This document shows positions 54,912 through 64,000 of a stretch of 64,000 nt of DNA, piece after piece. A program made the translations under genes and the position numbers. Position 1 is the stretch's first letter; every line of letters begins with the position of its first letter. The notes under the pieces were generated by a model. That model made no database searches. It saw nothing but the letters and a program-made list of their open reading frames with translations, and was not told the DNA's origin. The stretch comes from Glandiceps talaboti (lineage: Eukaryota > Hemichordata > Enteropneusta > Spengelidae), in assembly GCF_964340395.1 (NCBI RefSeq), contig NC_135559.1, forward strand, positions 15,353,063 through 15,417,062. The letters run 5' to 3'.

Positions 54912-55275
54912 AAGAGCATTATGCATATTACACTGTAGGGAGTGTTATGTACACTGAAACCTGTGACACAGGCGGTACACTGGGAAGCATTATGTACACT
55001 AAAACCTGTGACAAAAGTGGTACACTACAGGACCATCCATGCAGTCACACTTAGCACACCATATTGTACACTATATGGGGAACATTATGCACATTCAAAC
55101 TTTGCACAAAGATGGTACTCTGTGGGGAGCTCTATGCATATTCAAATTTATTGCAGAAATGGCATATGATATACTATGTAAACATGCATTCAAACCTAGC
55201 ACAAAGATGGTATAGTATTCAAGTTCATTTGCACATTTAAACCTAGTACAAGGGTGAATGCTATGCATGGGAGCA
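54912..55275. repeat. Degenerate tandem repeat, about 60 bp unit
   Basis: Recurring phrases GAGCATTATGCACATT, CAAACCTAGCACAAAGATGG and TACACTG at intervals of about 55-65 bp, strongly diverged. Confidence 0.65.
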
Positions 55276-55529
55276 TATACACTTTTTAGCTTTTGATCAC
55301 AGAGAGATAAGCACAACTGTTTGATTTTTGTTGTGAATTATGACTTTGATATGAATCATATAATTACTATGAAATTATAGAATAAAATTGTTTCTACTAG
55401 ATGTGAGTAATTTCAATATTTTTGTGCGAGTTGTGTTTTTGTTCAAAATAAATATTGTACTCCTCATAATTATTAGCAATATGACAGAACCCCACGATGC
55501 AAAGAATGGCAAACTCAGTGATATTCACA

Positions 55530-55632
55530 CAAATACTTACAGTGTTCTCTGGCTGTACTTTCATTGGTTATTCAAGTGAGTGAAAGTGCAGCAGAAAACA
55601 CTGCAGGCATGAGTGCAAATACCCCATTGTGT
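55530..55632. repeat. MITE copy, inverted relative to 29579-29700
   Basis: CTTACAGTGTTCTCTGGCTG, GTGAGTGAAAGTGCAGCAGA and CACTGCAGGCATGAGTGCAA match the reverse complement of the element in PANK4 intron 11. Confidence 0.7.
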
Positions 55633-56159
55633 GTAGGCACTTCAAAGATGTTCTTCTACATGTATATACACCTCCATACTTACGATGCAAATACAATTTG
55701 GCCATATTTGATTTTGTCGCAAAAACAAAGTGATGTACGATGGACGATACAGTTCTGCTTCAATCACTTACCTGTCACTCAGTACAATAAGGCTACACTC
55801 ACTGTCTTTTCTCATTCAAGGCAATAAAATTTAAGGTCTTGTCTACTCACTCTCACAGCCCGCAAGACTATATACTCCAATACCCATTTCTCATTACCTC
55901 GCTGCTCGAAGTGGACAGCTTTCCTTTTCTAAATAATTGAGTACACTTCGAAGCCTTTTCATACAAGACTTCTCATTCCTACTCAAGTTAGTGAGTTTTT
56001 TGCATTGATTGCGTACTTCCATCAGGTTTTTGTATCCTTTTGCGATTGCTTTGGCACTGAGTGTGCGTTTATCATTGCATGTTAATGTTAGAGGTTGATG
56101 CTATTTGTTTATTGGGGCAGGTACCAGCATAACCGTTCCCTGATTACCATAGTTTTAAA
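55633..56159. other. Non-coding DNA, nothing assigned
   Basis: No gene or repeat structure recognised. Confidence 0.35.
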
Positions 56160-56238
56160 ATCAATTCTGTTGTTCATAGTCTAGTTCCGATACAGTATCA
56201 TTACAATTTATACCTTCACTCACAGTATAGTCAAGGTT
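56160..56238. repeat. MITE arm, single
   Basis: TAGTCTAGTTCCGATACAGT, ATCATTACAATTTATACCTT and CACTCACAGTATAGTCAAGG are the reverse complement of 41380-41450. Confidence 0.7.
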
Positions 56239-56470
56239 GTGATGAAAGGTGTTAATTATGGTTCAGCCCCATAGTGAGCAAAGCACAACAGCGCATGTCA
56301 CTAGTAATAATGGACTGTCTTCACCGCTCATTAAATATTCATTTGGTACAGCTGTTTTTGATGATGTCCAATGTCCAACCAGGACTCCACTGCCAGTCCA
56401 TTTAAACTAAATCATGTGGGGACGCAACAACATAATCATGTTTATATGAACACAGAAGGGGGGGGGGGGG

Positions 56471-56915
56471 ACTTTCATCAATTGGCTGAAACTCCAAGCT
56501 GTATGGGAAGCCCTATGAGCCTTCTCAGCTCAGATATGGAATCAGGATGTCATAAAATTGGACAATGCAACTGTGGTTGCATACATAAACAAACATGGAG
56601 GGACTCACTCCTAAACCTTGTGCATTCTTCTATGGCTGATGATCCACTGGTGCATGGAGAAAGGGATCAGAATCAGACCCTCACACATTCCAGGGAGGTG
56701 AAATCTTATAGCAGATGCCCTGTCAAGGAACAAAATCGTTCCAGCAGAGTGGATGTTAAATTGAAATGTACTAAAGGAGATATTCAACACACTGGACACT
56801 CCTCACATCAATATTTTTGGGACATCGACAAATGCTAAGCTTCCAATATACTTTGCACCCCGCCCAGATCCAAAAGCAGAAGTGACAGATGCTTTGTGAA
56901 CTTTGCAGAGTCACT
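56471..56915 (+). pseudogene. DIRS-like (tyrosine-recombinase) retrotransposon RNase H relic
   Basis: Read from 56471 the frame gives FINWLKLQAVWEAL, LDNATVVAYINKHGGTHS, PSHIPGR and LIADALSRNKIVPAEW. After a shift it gives STNAKLPIYFAPRPDPKAEV and TDAL. This order (Asn-Ala-Thr-x-Val-Ala-Tyr-Ile-Asn-Lys, then HIPG, ADALSR, W, ATSTNAKLP) is the RNase H and connector of DIRS1-type elements. At least four in-frame stops and one shift are present. A 155-codon open frame in another phase over the same bases (56371-56838) is a by-product. Confidence 0.8.
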
Positions 56916-56939
56916 GCTCATGACACACAAGCCTTAGCA

Positions 56940-57340
56940 TCATTGTGGGCACTGTTTTTGGGCTTGGAACCATTTGCTAGTCCACAAAAACATTATACCA
57001 AGATAGGTTTGGAAAGAGACTACCTTTACTTGTTGACCATTGTACAACCACTTTTCATATTTTCTTAGACTTCCACCCCTTCTAAATACAATAATTTTGG
57101 TTTTATCGATATTAACCGTTAGTTTCCATTTACAATAATATTCATGCAAATTGTTTAATAAACGTTGTAAACCTATCTTAGAAGTAATAACAAATGTGAG
57201 ATATTTTGAAAGCAGCCTTTTGGGCATCTCCAACAACATTCATCAGTTTTTATCTGAAAGACTTGGGAATGGATGGCGTGAACTTTGGTTTGGCAAGTGT
57301 AAACTCTAGGATGAAAGGAAAATAACTCTGGTGAGTAGTA
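56940..57340 (-). mobile_element. Non-LTR retrotransposon fragment (reverse transcriptase palm)
   Basis: The minus-strand frame 56940-57239 has LLNNLHEYYCKWKLTVNIDK, TKIIVFRRGG, LYNGQQVKVVSFQTYLGIMF, the palm region of a non-LTR reverse transcriptase. The same sequence recurs at 58485-58900 at high similarity. It is short, isolated and inactive. Confidence 0.85.
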
Positions 57341-57419
57341 TGGTTCCCTTTAGTATAGAGAGTAACTACCCACCTCCTTTGGGGCTTATGATTCTGTGTT
57401 AGCCTAACGGCATTGAGTG

Positions 57420-58900
57420 ACATCAACCAATCATTTATTCAGTACTGGTGGCCACTGGCCAAAAAAGTACAAACCTTATATATACAAAAAATGAACAGAT
57501 CACTAGAAAATACCAAATTTGACAGACCCTCAATAGGCTGTAGGGAAAAGTTTATATCTCTGAGTTTCTACTAGCATCTATTTCAAGTTTACTAGCATAA
57601 AAAAATATATCTACTAAGTTTTCTGAGAGTGTCAACCTTGCAAGATGACAGAAGTAATACAAATTTGTGTTGCAGTGGGGGATTATAAAAGTAATTAGCA
57701 ATATATTTTGACCTTATACAAGTATAAAATTGACATACAAGTAAAAAGTGGAATTCATCCTCTACTTGATTTAAATTACACATTTCACAAAGTCTCTCTA
57801 CTCTTGGAGTATCATTCCATGACCAGTTTCAATTTTTCAAAGTATGTGTTGAGGTTCTAAATCTACAAAGCATAAGTTTGAATATTAGTTTATCAAGAGA
57901 GGTTAAATAAAGTTCCAGAGACAATTCATTTTTAAATGAAGCATAAGAATCAAGTTTTCTAGACATATTCATACCTTGAGACCATAATTGTATATCAATA
58001 TCAATGCATCTCTTTAACTATTTGAAAAATTTCAATTCATCACCAACACCTTGTTTGTCCCATACCTCCCCAAAGCCATAGCTTTGGAGTAAATGTCTAA
58101 GATCTCTAGCCCAAAAATCATATTTAACTAGGTCAATTTTACTTAAATGAAAATTGTAACATCTGCATACAAGTCTTTCATCATCCATTTTCAAAGTCCT
58201 CAACTAATATTTTACAATTCTACAGTATCTATAAACCTTTAAGGTAACTCTTCCCAACTCTCCTCTTATGGTGATGATAGGGGTGTTGCTGTACAATTGC
58301 AGTATGTAACGTAACATCTTGTTGCGTCAGCAGGATGGAAACCCCACACTACAGAGCCATAAAGGAGAATTGGCAGAATTTTACAATAAAAATTTTTCAA
58401 AGCTACATTATCGGGTTGAGTACCATATCTATGCAGACTACGTATCAAAACTGTATAGAACTCTATTTGCTTGTTCACTTAAAGTTTTTGGGCTTGGAAC
58501 CATTTGCCAGTTCATCAAAACATTATACCAAGATAGCTTTGGATAGAGAATACATTTACTTGTTGACCATTGTACAACCACTTTTCATGTTTTCTTAGAC
58601 TTCCACCCCTTTTAAAATGCAATAATTTTGGTTTGATCAATATTAACCGTTAGTTTCCATTTGCAACAATAGTCATGAAACCTATCTTAGAAGTACTAAC
58701 AAATGTGAGATATTTTGAAAGCAGCCTTTTGGGCGTCTCCAACAACATTCATCCGTTTTTATCTGAAAGACTTGGGAATGGATGGAGTGAACTTTGGTTT
58801 GGCAAGTGTAAACTCTAGGATGAAAGGAAAATAACTCTGGTGAGTAGTATGGTTCCTTTAGTATAGAGAGTAACTACCCACCTCAATTTGGCCTTTTGAT
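57420..58900 (-). mobile_element. Non-LTR retrotransposon, 3' half, broken
   Basis: Reading from 58900 leftward: a palm fragment like that of the neighbouring copy, thumb region (KNFYCKILPILLYGSVVWGF, 58266-58478), then DDERLVCRCYNFHLSKIDLV and HLLQSYGFGEVWDKQGVGDE (58018-58203), and the C-terminal C-x-LNQVEDEFHFLLVCQFY block with RSKYIANYFYNPPLQHKF (57592-57783). The pieces are in different frames and separated by stops. The left 57420-57600 part matches the copy at 63140-63590. Confidence 0.85.
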
Positions 58901-58949
58901 TCTGTGTTAGCCTAATTGTATTGAGTGACAGGTAAGTGTGGGATTGATG

Positions 58950-59807
58950 CAGAATAGAAGTCTCTTGAAAGAAACCCTTTTCTGCGAGATCACATACTTA
59001 CCCATCACTGCTCCCATCCACCTCCCCACTCAGTTAATAATTAGTATTGAGTTTGAACGGGAGTTTAAGTAAGTGGTGCAATATGAGTATAACTGATATA
59101 TCAAACAGCTCACAATTGTCATGGTTTTAATAGTCATGTGATGTGACAGTCTTTGAAAAGTCATACTAGTCTTATAATTTATGAATAGATTTTAACATGT
59201 CCTACCTACCCAATACATATGTACAAATAGTTTATATGCATTGCAGGTAGCATTATACAAGCAATTTAGGGATCTTTTCCTTGGAAGATCTAAAATGCGA
59301 CTAAATATTTTGAGTTTGTTGTATTTCACTGTTTGCTATCATGACACATCCACTGCAGGAACAACAGTGACATTTGCATTGCTATTCCAGTCATCCTCAG
59401 TGTATAGTCACCAGAACTTGTCATTGGTTAAGTACAAAATTTTGCTATTTAAATATAGTATGTGTCTATGAAAGTGTAAAACACAAAATTCAGAAAGTGA
59501 TCTTAAGTGCATAATTTTCCTCAAGAACAGAAAAACACACAAAAAAATTCTTTTACAAATACATATAGTGCCAATAGCATTGTAGCACAATTGTATTTGG
59601 CTGTTGCTATGGGCATAATCTTGTTGCTAGGCATATTTGCTTACATGTTTGGTATCTTTATAGTTTAACTACCCATTGTGTTCCTTCAAATGTCTTCTTT
59701 TGTGAGTTCTACTTTGAGTTAAACCCTTTCACATTCTTTGTACACAAATGGTCATTCATTCTTATGTATCCTCTTGTGGTTCTTCATAGTGTGACTTTGA
59801 TTTAATA
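58950..59807. other. Non-coding DNA, nothing assigned
   Basis: No supportable gene, RNA or element. Confidence 0.35.
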
Positions 59808-59946
59808 TTTGGTCATTACCCAATATCACCTCTTTCTTCATTGTATTGCCACGAGTGCCATTTTCGCAACATGATGAGTCATTACATGGGTATCATGTTG
59901 GCACTCATGGTGATCGTAGCGCTGATATTGGGTAATAACCGATTTA
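59808..59946. repeat. MITE-like inverted repeat, about 139 bp
   Basis: GGTCATTACCCAATATCA at the left pairs with TGATATTGGGTAATAACC at the right, and inner arms (GCCACGAGTGCCATTTTC, CATGTTGGCACTCATGG) pair imperfectly. Confidence 0.75.
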
Positions 59947-60360
59947 TCATATGCCGATGCTCAGAAATTCAAAGAGCATACATGAACAATAAAATGCTCA
60001 CAGCCTACTATTTGCTTTGAGCCTTTTTGCATCGTGCAACTCTATTGTCAGGTGACATTCACATGCACAGTCTGCTGACTGTATCAACTTGCTTTGGAGA
60101 AATGTTTAACTGTTGGTCAACTTTTATCAGAATTTGTAGTAATGTATAATTATTTTGATATACATTTTGGTAGTAATGTAGGTCCTCTAAAAGTTTCCAA
60201 AAATGCTTTCAACTATACTAAATAAAACATATGGTCGAAAGTTATTGTAACTTCTGTAGTACTGTAGATATTTTCATCAAAATTTCCATTTTGAAAGACA
60301 TGTCAATGTTGTGGCCATACATGATAACATCGACAAAGAAGATCTGCGAATGTTTTGTTT

Positions 60361-60452
60361 GTTTATGCTCTTTTTATTTGTGTGGATCCTCATATGTGCA
60401 GAGTGCTACCAGGAGCAAAGCCTTAGCCACAGTCTTTACAGCAAATGGCCGT
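60361..60452 (-). pseudogene. Relic zinc finger just past the stop of the ZNF gene
   Basis: After the stop codon, in a shifted frame, the minus strand still encodes CCKDCG, then a TAA in place of the Lys codon, GFAPGSTLHI, a TGA, and GSTQI. This is a C2H2 finger with two stops. The loss of two bases in the CACACAAAT linker (now CACAAAT) creates the present stop, so the protein once had at least one more finger. An AATAAA lies near 60371-60376 (minus). Confidence 0.75.
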
Positions 60453-62855
60453 TCATTTGTGGATCCTCATGTGTGCTTTAAGACGCTGATTTTCATTAAA
60501 CCCTTTACCACATTCTTTACACAGAAATGGTCTTTCATTTGTGTGGAGTCTCATGTGTGTTTTCAAATTGCCACTTTGAGTAAACCTTTTACCACACTCT
60601 TTACATGCATATGGTTTTTCATTTGTGTGGATCTTAATGTGCTCTTTCAAAATGCTATAACGAGTAAACCCTTTACCACACTCTTTACATACAAATGGTC
60701 TCTCATTTGTGTGGCTCCTCATGTGTGTTGTCAAATTGCCTCTTTGCGTAAACCCTTTACCACACTCTTTACACTCATATAATGGTCTGTTATCCATGTG
60801 GATCTTTGTGTGAATTTTCAGACTGCTACCATGAGTAAACCCTTTTCCACACTCTTTACACATATATGGTCTTTCCTTTGTGTGGCTCCTCATGTGTGCA
60901 TTCAAACTGCCGCTTTGAATAAACCCTTTACCACATTCTTTACACGTATGTGGTCTTTCATTTGTGTGGATCTTCATGTGGCCTTTCAGAGCGCTACCGG
61001 TAGTAAAATCCTTACCACACTCTTTACACACACATGGTCTTTCATTTGTGTGGGTCCCCATGTGTCTTTTCAAAGTGCTGCTTTGAGTAAATCTTTTACC
61101 ACACTCTTTACACACATATGGTCTTTGATTTGTGTTCATCCTCACATGCTCTTTCAGAGCGCTATTACGAACAAATCCTTTGCCACAGTTTTTACATACA
61201 TATGGTCGTTCATTTGTATGGATTCTCATGTGTACCTTAAGATTCTGCTTTTCATTAAACCCTTTGCCACACTCTTTACACACATATGGTCTTTCATTTG
61301 TGTGGATCCTCATGTGTATTTTCAAATTGCCGTTGTGACTAAACCTTTTACCACACTCTTTACATGCATATGGTTTTTCATTTGTGTGGATCTTCATGTG
61401 GTCTTTCAGAATGTTACCATAGTTAAACCCTTTACCACACACTTTACACACATATGGTCTTTCATTTGTATGGCCCCTCATGTGTATTTTCAAATTGCTG
61501 CTTTGAGTAAATCTTTTACCACACTCTTTACATGCATATGGTCTTTCATTCGTGTGGATCCTCGCGTGCTCTTTCAGAACGCTACCACGAGCAAATCCTT
61601 CACCATACTCTTTACACACAAATGGTCGTTCACTTGCATGTTTTTTCTGATAGCAACTATGGTAAAACACTTGTTCACACTCTTTACATGCAATCAGTCT
61701 ATTCTTAAATGGGCTTACCATATATACATTCACATGACTTTCATCATTAACATTTATACCAGGTATGTTAATTTTGATTTTGGACTGATAATCACATGAG
61801 GTAGTCTCTATGTGTGTTTCCAGTGAGTGACTCTGACAAACAGTTTCATCACACTCTGTTTGAATACTTGAACAGCTTCTATCTGTCCTTTGTAAATGAA
61901 GTTTCTGGTTCACATTCTTATCATGTTCATCTTCTGGTATTTGACCACGAGTAAAATCTACTTGTTCTATCTTAATAGGGAAGGGATTCTCAGATCCACT
62001 CATACACTTTTTTTGTCCTAGTGTGGACAAGTTGTTCTCTGAGTCTACTCCTCCAGATAGTTGTTCAGCAGCCTTGACATTGATAGTTTGGTCAGGACAG
62101 TGTTCTCCATTATTTTTTGATTCTTCACTGATTACACTCCAGTAACTATAAGCAGAGTTAATAACATGTTCCTCATCTTCTATCTTTACTTGTATATCCT
62201 CCTTCACTTTGTCATTGGAAGAGATATTTCTTGTATCCAGCTTTAATATGGTGTCAGTGCTGACTGGCCTCAGTTCATTTGAATAATGCATATTTATCAA
62301 ATCACATCTACTGGCATCATATTGACTCCTGTTGTTTACATAGTCTTCCTGTTGTACTGTCATTTTCTTTTTCACTTGTGTCTGCTCTTCAGCTTTGACT
62401 GAGATAGATTCATTAGGACAGTACGGAGAATCCATCATGTTACACATGGTGTCATTATTTTGCTGACTATGAAGAGAGTGGTTGTTCTCACATTGTTCTT
62501 CATATCTGACTGAGATGTGTTCAGTAGGACAATAACAGGAATCCATCACATTACACATGGTGTCGTTATTTTGCTGACTGTGAAGAGAGTGGTTGTTCTC
62601 AGATTGTTCTTCATATTTGACTGAGATGTGTTCAGTAGGACAATAACAGGAATCCATCACATTACACATGGTGTCGTTATTTTGCTGACTGTGAAGAGAG
62701 TGGTTGTTCTCACGTTGTTCTTCATGTTTGACTGAGATAGGTTCACTAGGACAATAAGAGGAATCTACCACATTACACATGATACCATTTTCTTGCTGAC
62801 TGTGAAGTTGATCATTGTTTGTAGAATCTTCTTCCTTGACTACAATTTTGTCCAT
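60453..62855 (-). CDS. C2H2 zinc-finger transcription factor, SUMO-site-rich N-terminus
   Basis: 800 residues in one exon. The ATG at 62855 lies 41 bp after a splice acceptor, so an upstream non-coding exon is likely. Residues 13-160 are four 37-residue repeats ([19 protein letters not shown], then ISVKYEEQ); each ends in a sumoylation consensus: Lys7 VKEE, Lys43 VKHE, Lys80 VKYE, Lys154 VKAE, with Arg117 (VRYE) in the third. Two more sites follow (QVKIEDE, FPIKIEQ). Residues of about 400-800 are a finger array: a relic (CKECEQVF), a finger with Tyr for the second Cys (CKEYGEGF), 12 intact fingers, and one with Asn for the last His (EHVRMN). Linkers are HTNERPY rather than HTGEKPY. No KRAB, BTB or SET domain is seen. 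By family it is a nuclear DNA-binding regulator, probably with SUMO-dependent repression. The finger array is homogeneous, as in recently expanded families. Confidence 0.95.
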   Translation of the reverse strand: MDKIVVKEEDSTNNDQLHSQQENGIMCNVVDSSYCPSEPISVKHEEQRENNHSLHSQQNNDTMCNVMDSCYCPTEHISVKYEEQSENNHSLHSQQNNDTMCNVMDSCYCPTEHISVRYEEQCENNHSLHSQQNNDTMCNMMDSPYCPNESISVKAEEQTQVKKKMTVQQEDYVNNRSQYDASRCDLINMHYSNELRPVSTDTILKLDTRNISSNDKVKEDIQVKIEDEEHVINSAYSYWSVISEESKNNGEHCPDQTINVKAAEQLSGGVDSENNLSTLGQKKCMSGSENPFPIKIEQVDFTRGQIPEDEHDKNVNQKLHLQRTDRSCSSIQTECDETVCQSHSLETHIETTSCDYQSKIKINIPGINVNDESHVNVYMVSPFKNRLIACKECEQVFYHSCYQKKHASERPFVCKEYGEGFARGSVLKEHARIHTNERPYACKECGKRFTQSSNLKIHMRGHTNERPYVCKVCGKGFNYGNILKDHMKIHTNEKPYACKECGKRFSHNGNLKIHMRIHTNERPYVCKECGKGFNEKQNLKVHMRIHTNERPYVCKNCGKGFVRNSALKEHVRMNTNQRPYVCKECGKRFTQSSTLKRHMGTHTNERPCVCKECGKDFTTGSALKGHMKIHTNERPHTCKECGKGFIQSGSLNAHMRSHTKERPYMCKECGKGFTHGSSLKIHTKIHMDNRPLYECKECGKGFTQRGNLTTHMRSHTNERPFVCKECGKGFTRYSILKEHIKIHTNEKPYACKECGKRFTQSGNLKTHMRLHTNERPFLCKECGKGFNENQRLKAHMRIHK

Positions 62856-62895
62856 GTCTTGAGGACAGTAGTATGATCACCAAACCAGTCAAGTA

Positions 62896-62915
62896 TCTGT
62901 TAAAACAGAAAATAA
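62896..62915 (-). other. Splice acceptor upstream of the ZNF start codon
   Basis: On the minus strand TTATTTTCTGTTTTAACAG lies just before ATACTTGACTGG, and the ATG follows 41 bases later. It is a strong 3' splice site, so the coding exon begins at 62896 with a 5' untranslated exon further right. Confidence 0.7.
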
Positions 62916-63139
62916 GTTTTGAAAATCAATTGTATTATTGGTTAGTCTTGCTTCATGGAAATTAACATATTGTACCATACAAAGAGTATTGTCATGTTTG
63001 TTGTGTATCATTCGTTGTGTGTACATTAACCCTTTAATGACTATTTAGTTTCTGTAACAATTCTATCAACAATAACATGCCCCACTTATGTAACAAACAC
63101 CAAAATCTGTTCATAATCTGAAAATGGCAATGAATATTA
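62916..63139. other. Probable 5' intron of the ZNF gene, nothing assigned
   Basis: Non-coding sequence between the ZNF acceptor and a LINE fragment. Confidence 0.4.
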
Positions 63140-63590
63140 ATCAATTGTTTATTCAGTACTGTTGGCCACCAGACAAAAAAGACAAACCTTAAATATACAA
63201 AAATGAACGGATCACTAGAAAATATCAAATTTGTCAGGCCCTTTGTATCTCAGAGTTTCTACTAGCATCTTTTCTAAGTTTAATAGCATAAAATATATAT
63301 CTACTAAGTTGTCTGAGAGTGTCAACCTTTCGAGACGACAGAAGTAATATAAATTTGTGTTGCAGTGGGGGATTATAAAAGTAATTGGCAATATATTTTG
63401 ACTTTATACAAGTATAAAATGGACATACATAGTAAGAAGTGGAATTCATCCTCTACTTGATTTAAATTACACATTTCACAAAGTCTCTCTACTCTTTGAG
63501 TATCATTCCAATGACCAGTTTCAATTTTCAAAGTATGTATTGAGGTTCAAAATTTACAAAGCATCAGTTTGAATATGGCAATGAATATGT
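63140..63590 (-). mobile_element. Non-LTR retrotransposon 3' end, third fragment
   Basis: Matches 57420-57880 closely (YTCIKSKYIANYFYNPPLQH, then KVDTLRQLSRYIF). It is the C-terminal piece of the same LINE family and broken like the others. Confidence 0.85.
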
Positions 63591-64000
63591 GTACATGTAC
63601 ACTTGAATGATATGAAATCCTAAATAATTCAAAATGGCTGCCGCTTTTGTTGTCGGTACTTGGAGAATTGAATTTTTACTGTTTTTTTTTCAGAGTAAAA
63701 AAACATCAATGGCGGGAGGAAGGGGACACCTAGATGCAGTACTGTAGCATTTTCACTACTCTACTCTCGGTCCTACACTAGAACCACTACAGATCCATCG
63801 TGTGTATGCTCCCATAAAAATGTGCTCAGGATCCTGAATACGTACTCAAACTGTTTTTTTTTTGTACACAATATCCTTCACCTCCTTGAAAGTCAAGCAT
63901 ATTCTATGTCATTGTCTATAAATGTGTCACTCTCGATCAAATTAATGCTTCCTCAATGTTATTTTCAAATGGAAATTGTAACTATATTCTCGATGTTTCA
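63591..64000. other. Upstream region of the ZNF gene
   Basis: Contains CAAAATGGCTGCCGCTTTTG near 63631-63650, which fits a YY1-type site and may mark a promoter, and otherwise ordinary sequence. The first ZNF exon could lie here or beyond the window. Confidence 0.35.

Noticed and set aside
56371-56838. Novel 155-residue protein
   Set aside because: A different frame of the same bases clearly encodes a DIRS-type RNase H relic, and the frame passes through a poly-G run.
60798-61799. 333-codon plus-strand frame opposite the zinc fingers
   Set aside because: It is the antisense of a highly regular C2H2 array, and repeats of CECGKGF codons leave the reverse frame open.

Overview
The window is an A+T-rich piece of a multicellular animal nuclear genome. 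Spliced genes with GT-AG introns, a 16-exon PANK4 orthologue, a poly-C2H2 zinc-finger gene, tRNA-derived SINEs, MITEs, Ty3/gypsy, DIRS-like, pogo-like and non-LTR relics, and very dense minisatellites all fit a marine invertebrate. The TNERPY zinc-finger linkers and the repeat types faintly suggest a hemichordate-like or similar deuterostome or lophotrochozoan; the species cannot be fixed from sequence alone.

Layout. 1-3785 is one large minisatellite whose long minus-strand open frames are not genes. 4245-7080 holds tandem-duplicated non-coding DNA. 7999-9113 is a broken pogo/Tigger-like transposase. 9240-13085 is a broken minus-strand Ty3/gypsy element with a LINE 3' end inserted. 13086-20606 is a composite region: 24-bp minisatellites on both sides of a two-exon gene for a Pro-rich protein, a repeated flanking segment, an internal 0.55-kb duplication and four copies of an 18-bp palindrome. 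20606-22690 holds two further gypsy relics facing each other, one with a PHD finger.

25585-42434 (minus) is a complete PANK4 gene of 16 exons and 783 codons, and 43315-51390 (plus) is a five-exon gene for a 300-residue type I membrane protein. The two are head to head, with 880 bp between start codons, and probably share a promoter region. 51391-60360 is mostly repeats: a splice-acceptor-like minisatellite, MITE pieces, a DIRS RNase H relic and LINE pieces. 60453-62855 (minus) is an intact 800-residue C2H2 zinc-finger regulator with a repeated, SUMO-site-rich N-terminus.

The most striking pattern is that in both spliced genes several introns begin with tandem duplications that copy the 3' end of the preceding exon together with its 5' splice site: three of four introns in the membrane-protein gene (up to 20 extra copies) and two of fifteen in PANK4. 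Reading through the largest array gives an early stop before the membrane span, so it could switch the protein to a soluble form. A second notable point is that this PANK4 keeps the two kinase catalytic residues (Glu138 and Arg202 here) that are replaced in human PANK4, so it may be a bifunctional kinase-phosphatase rather than a pseudokinase.
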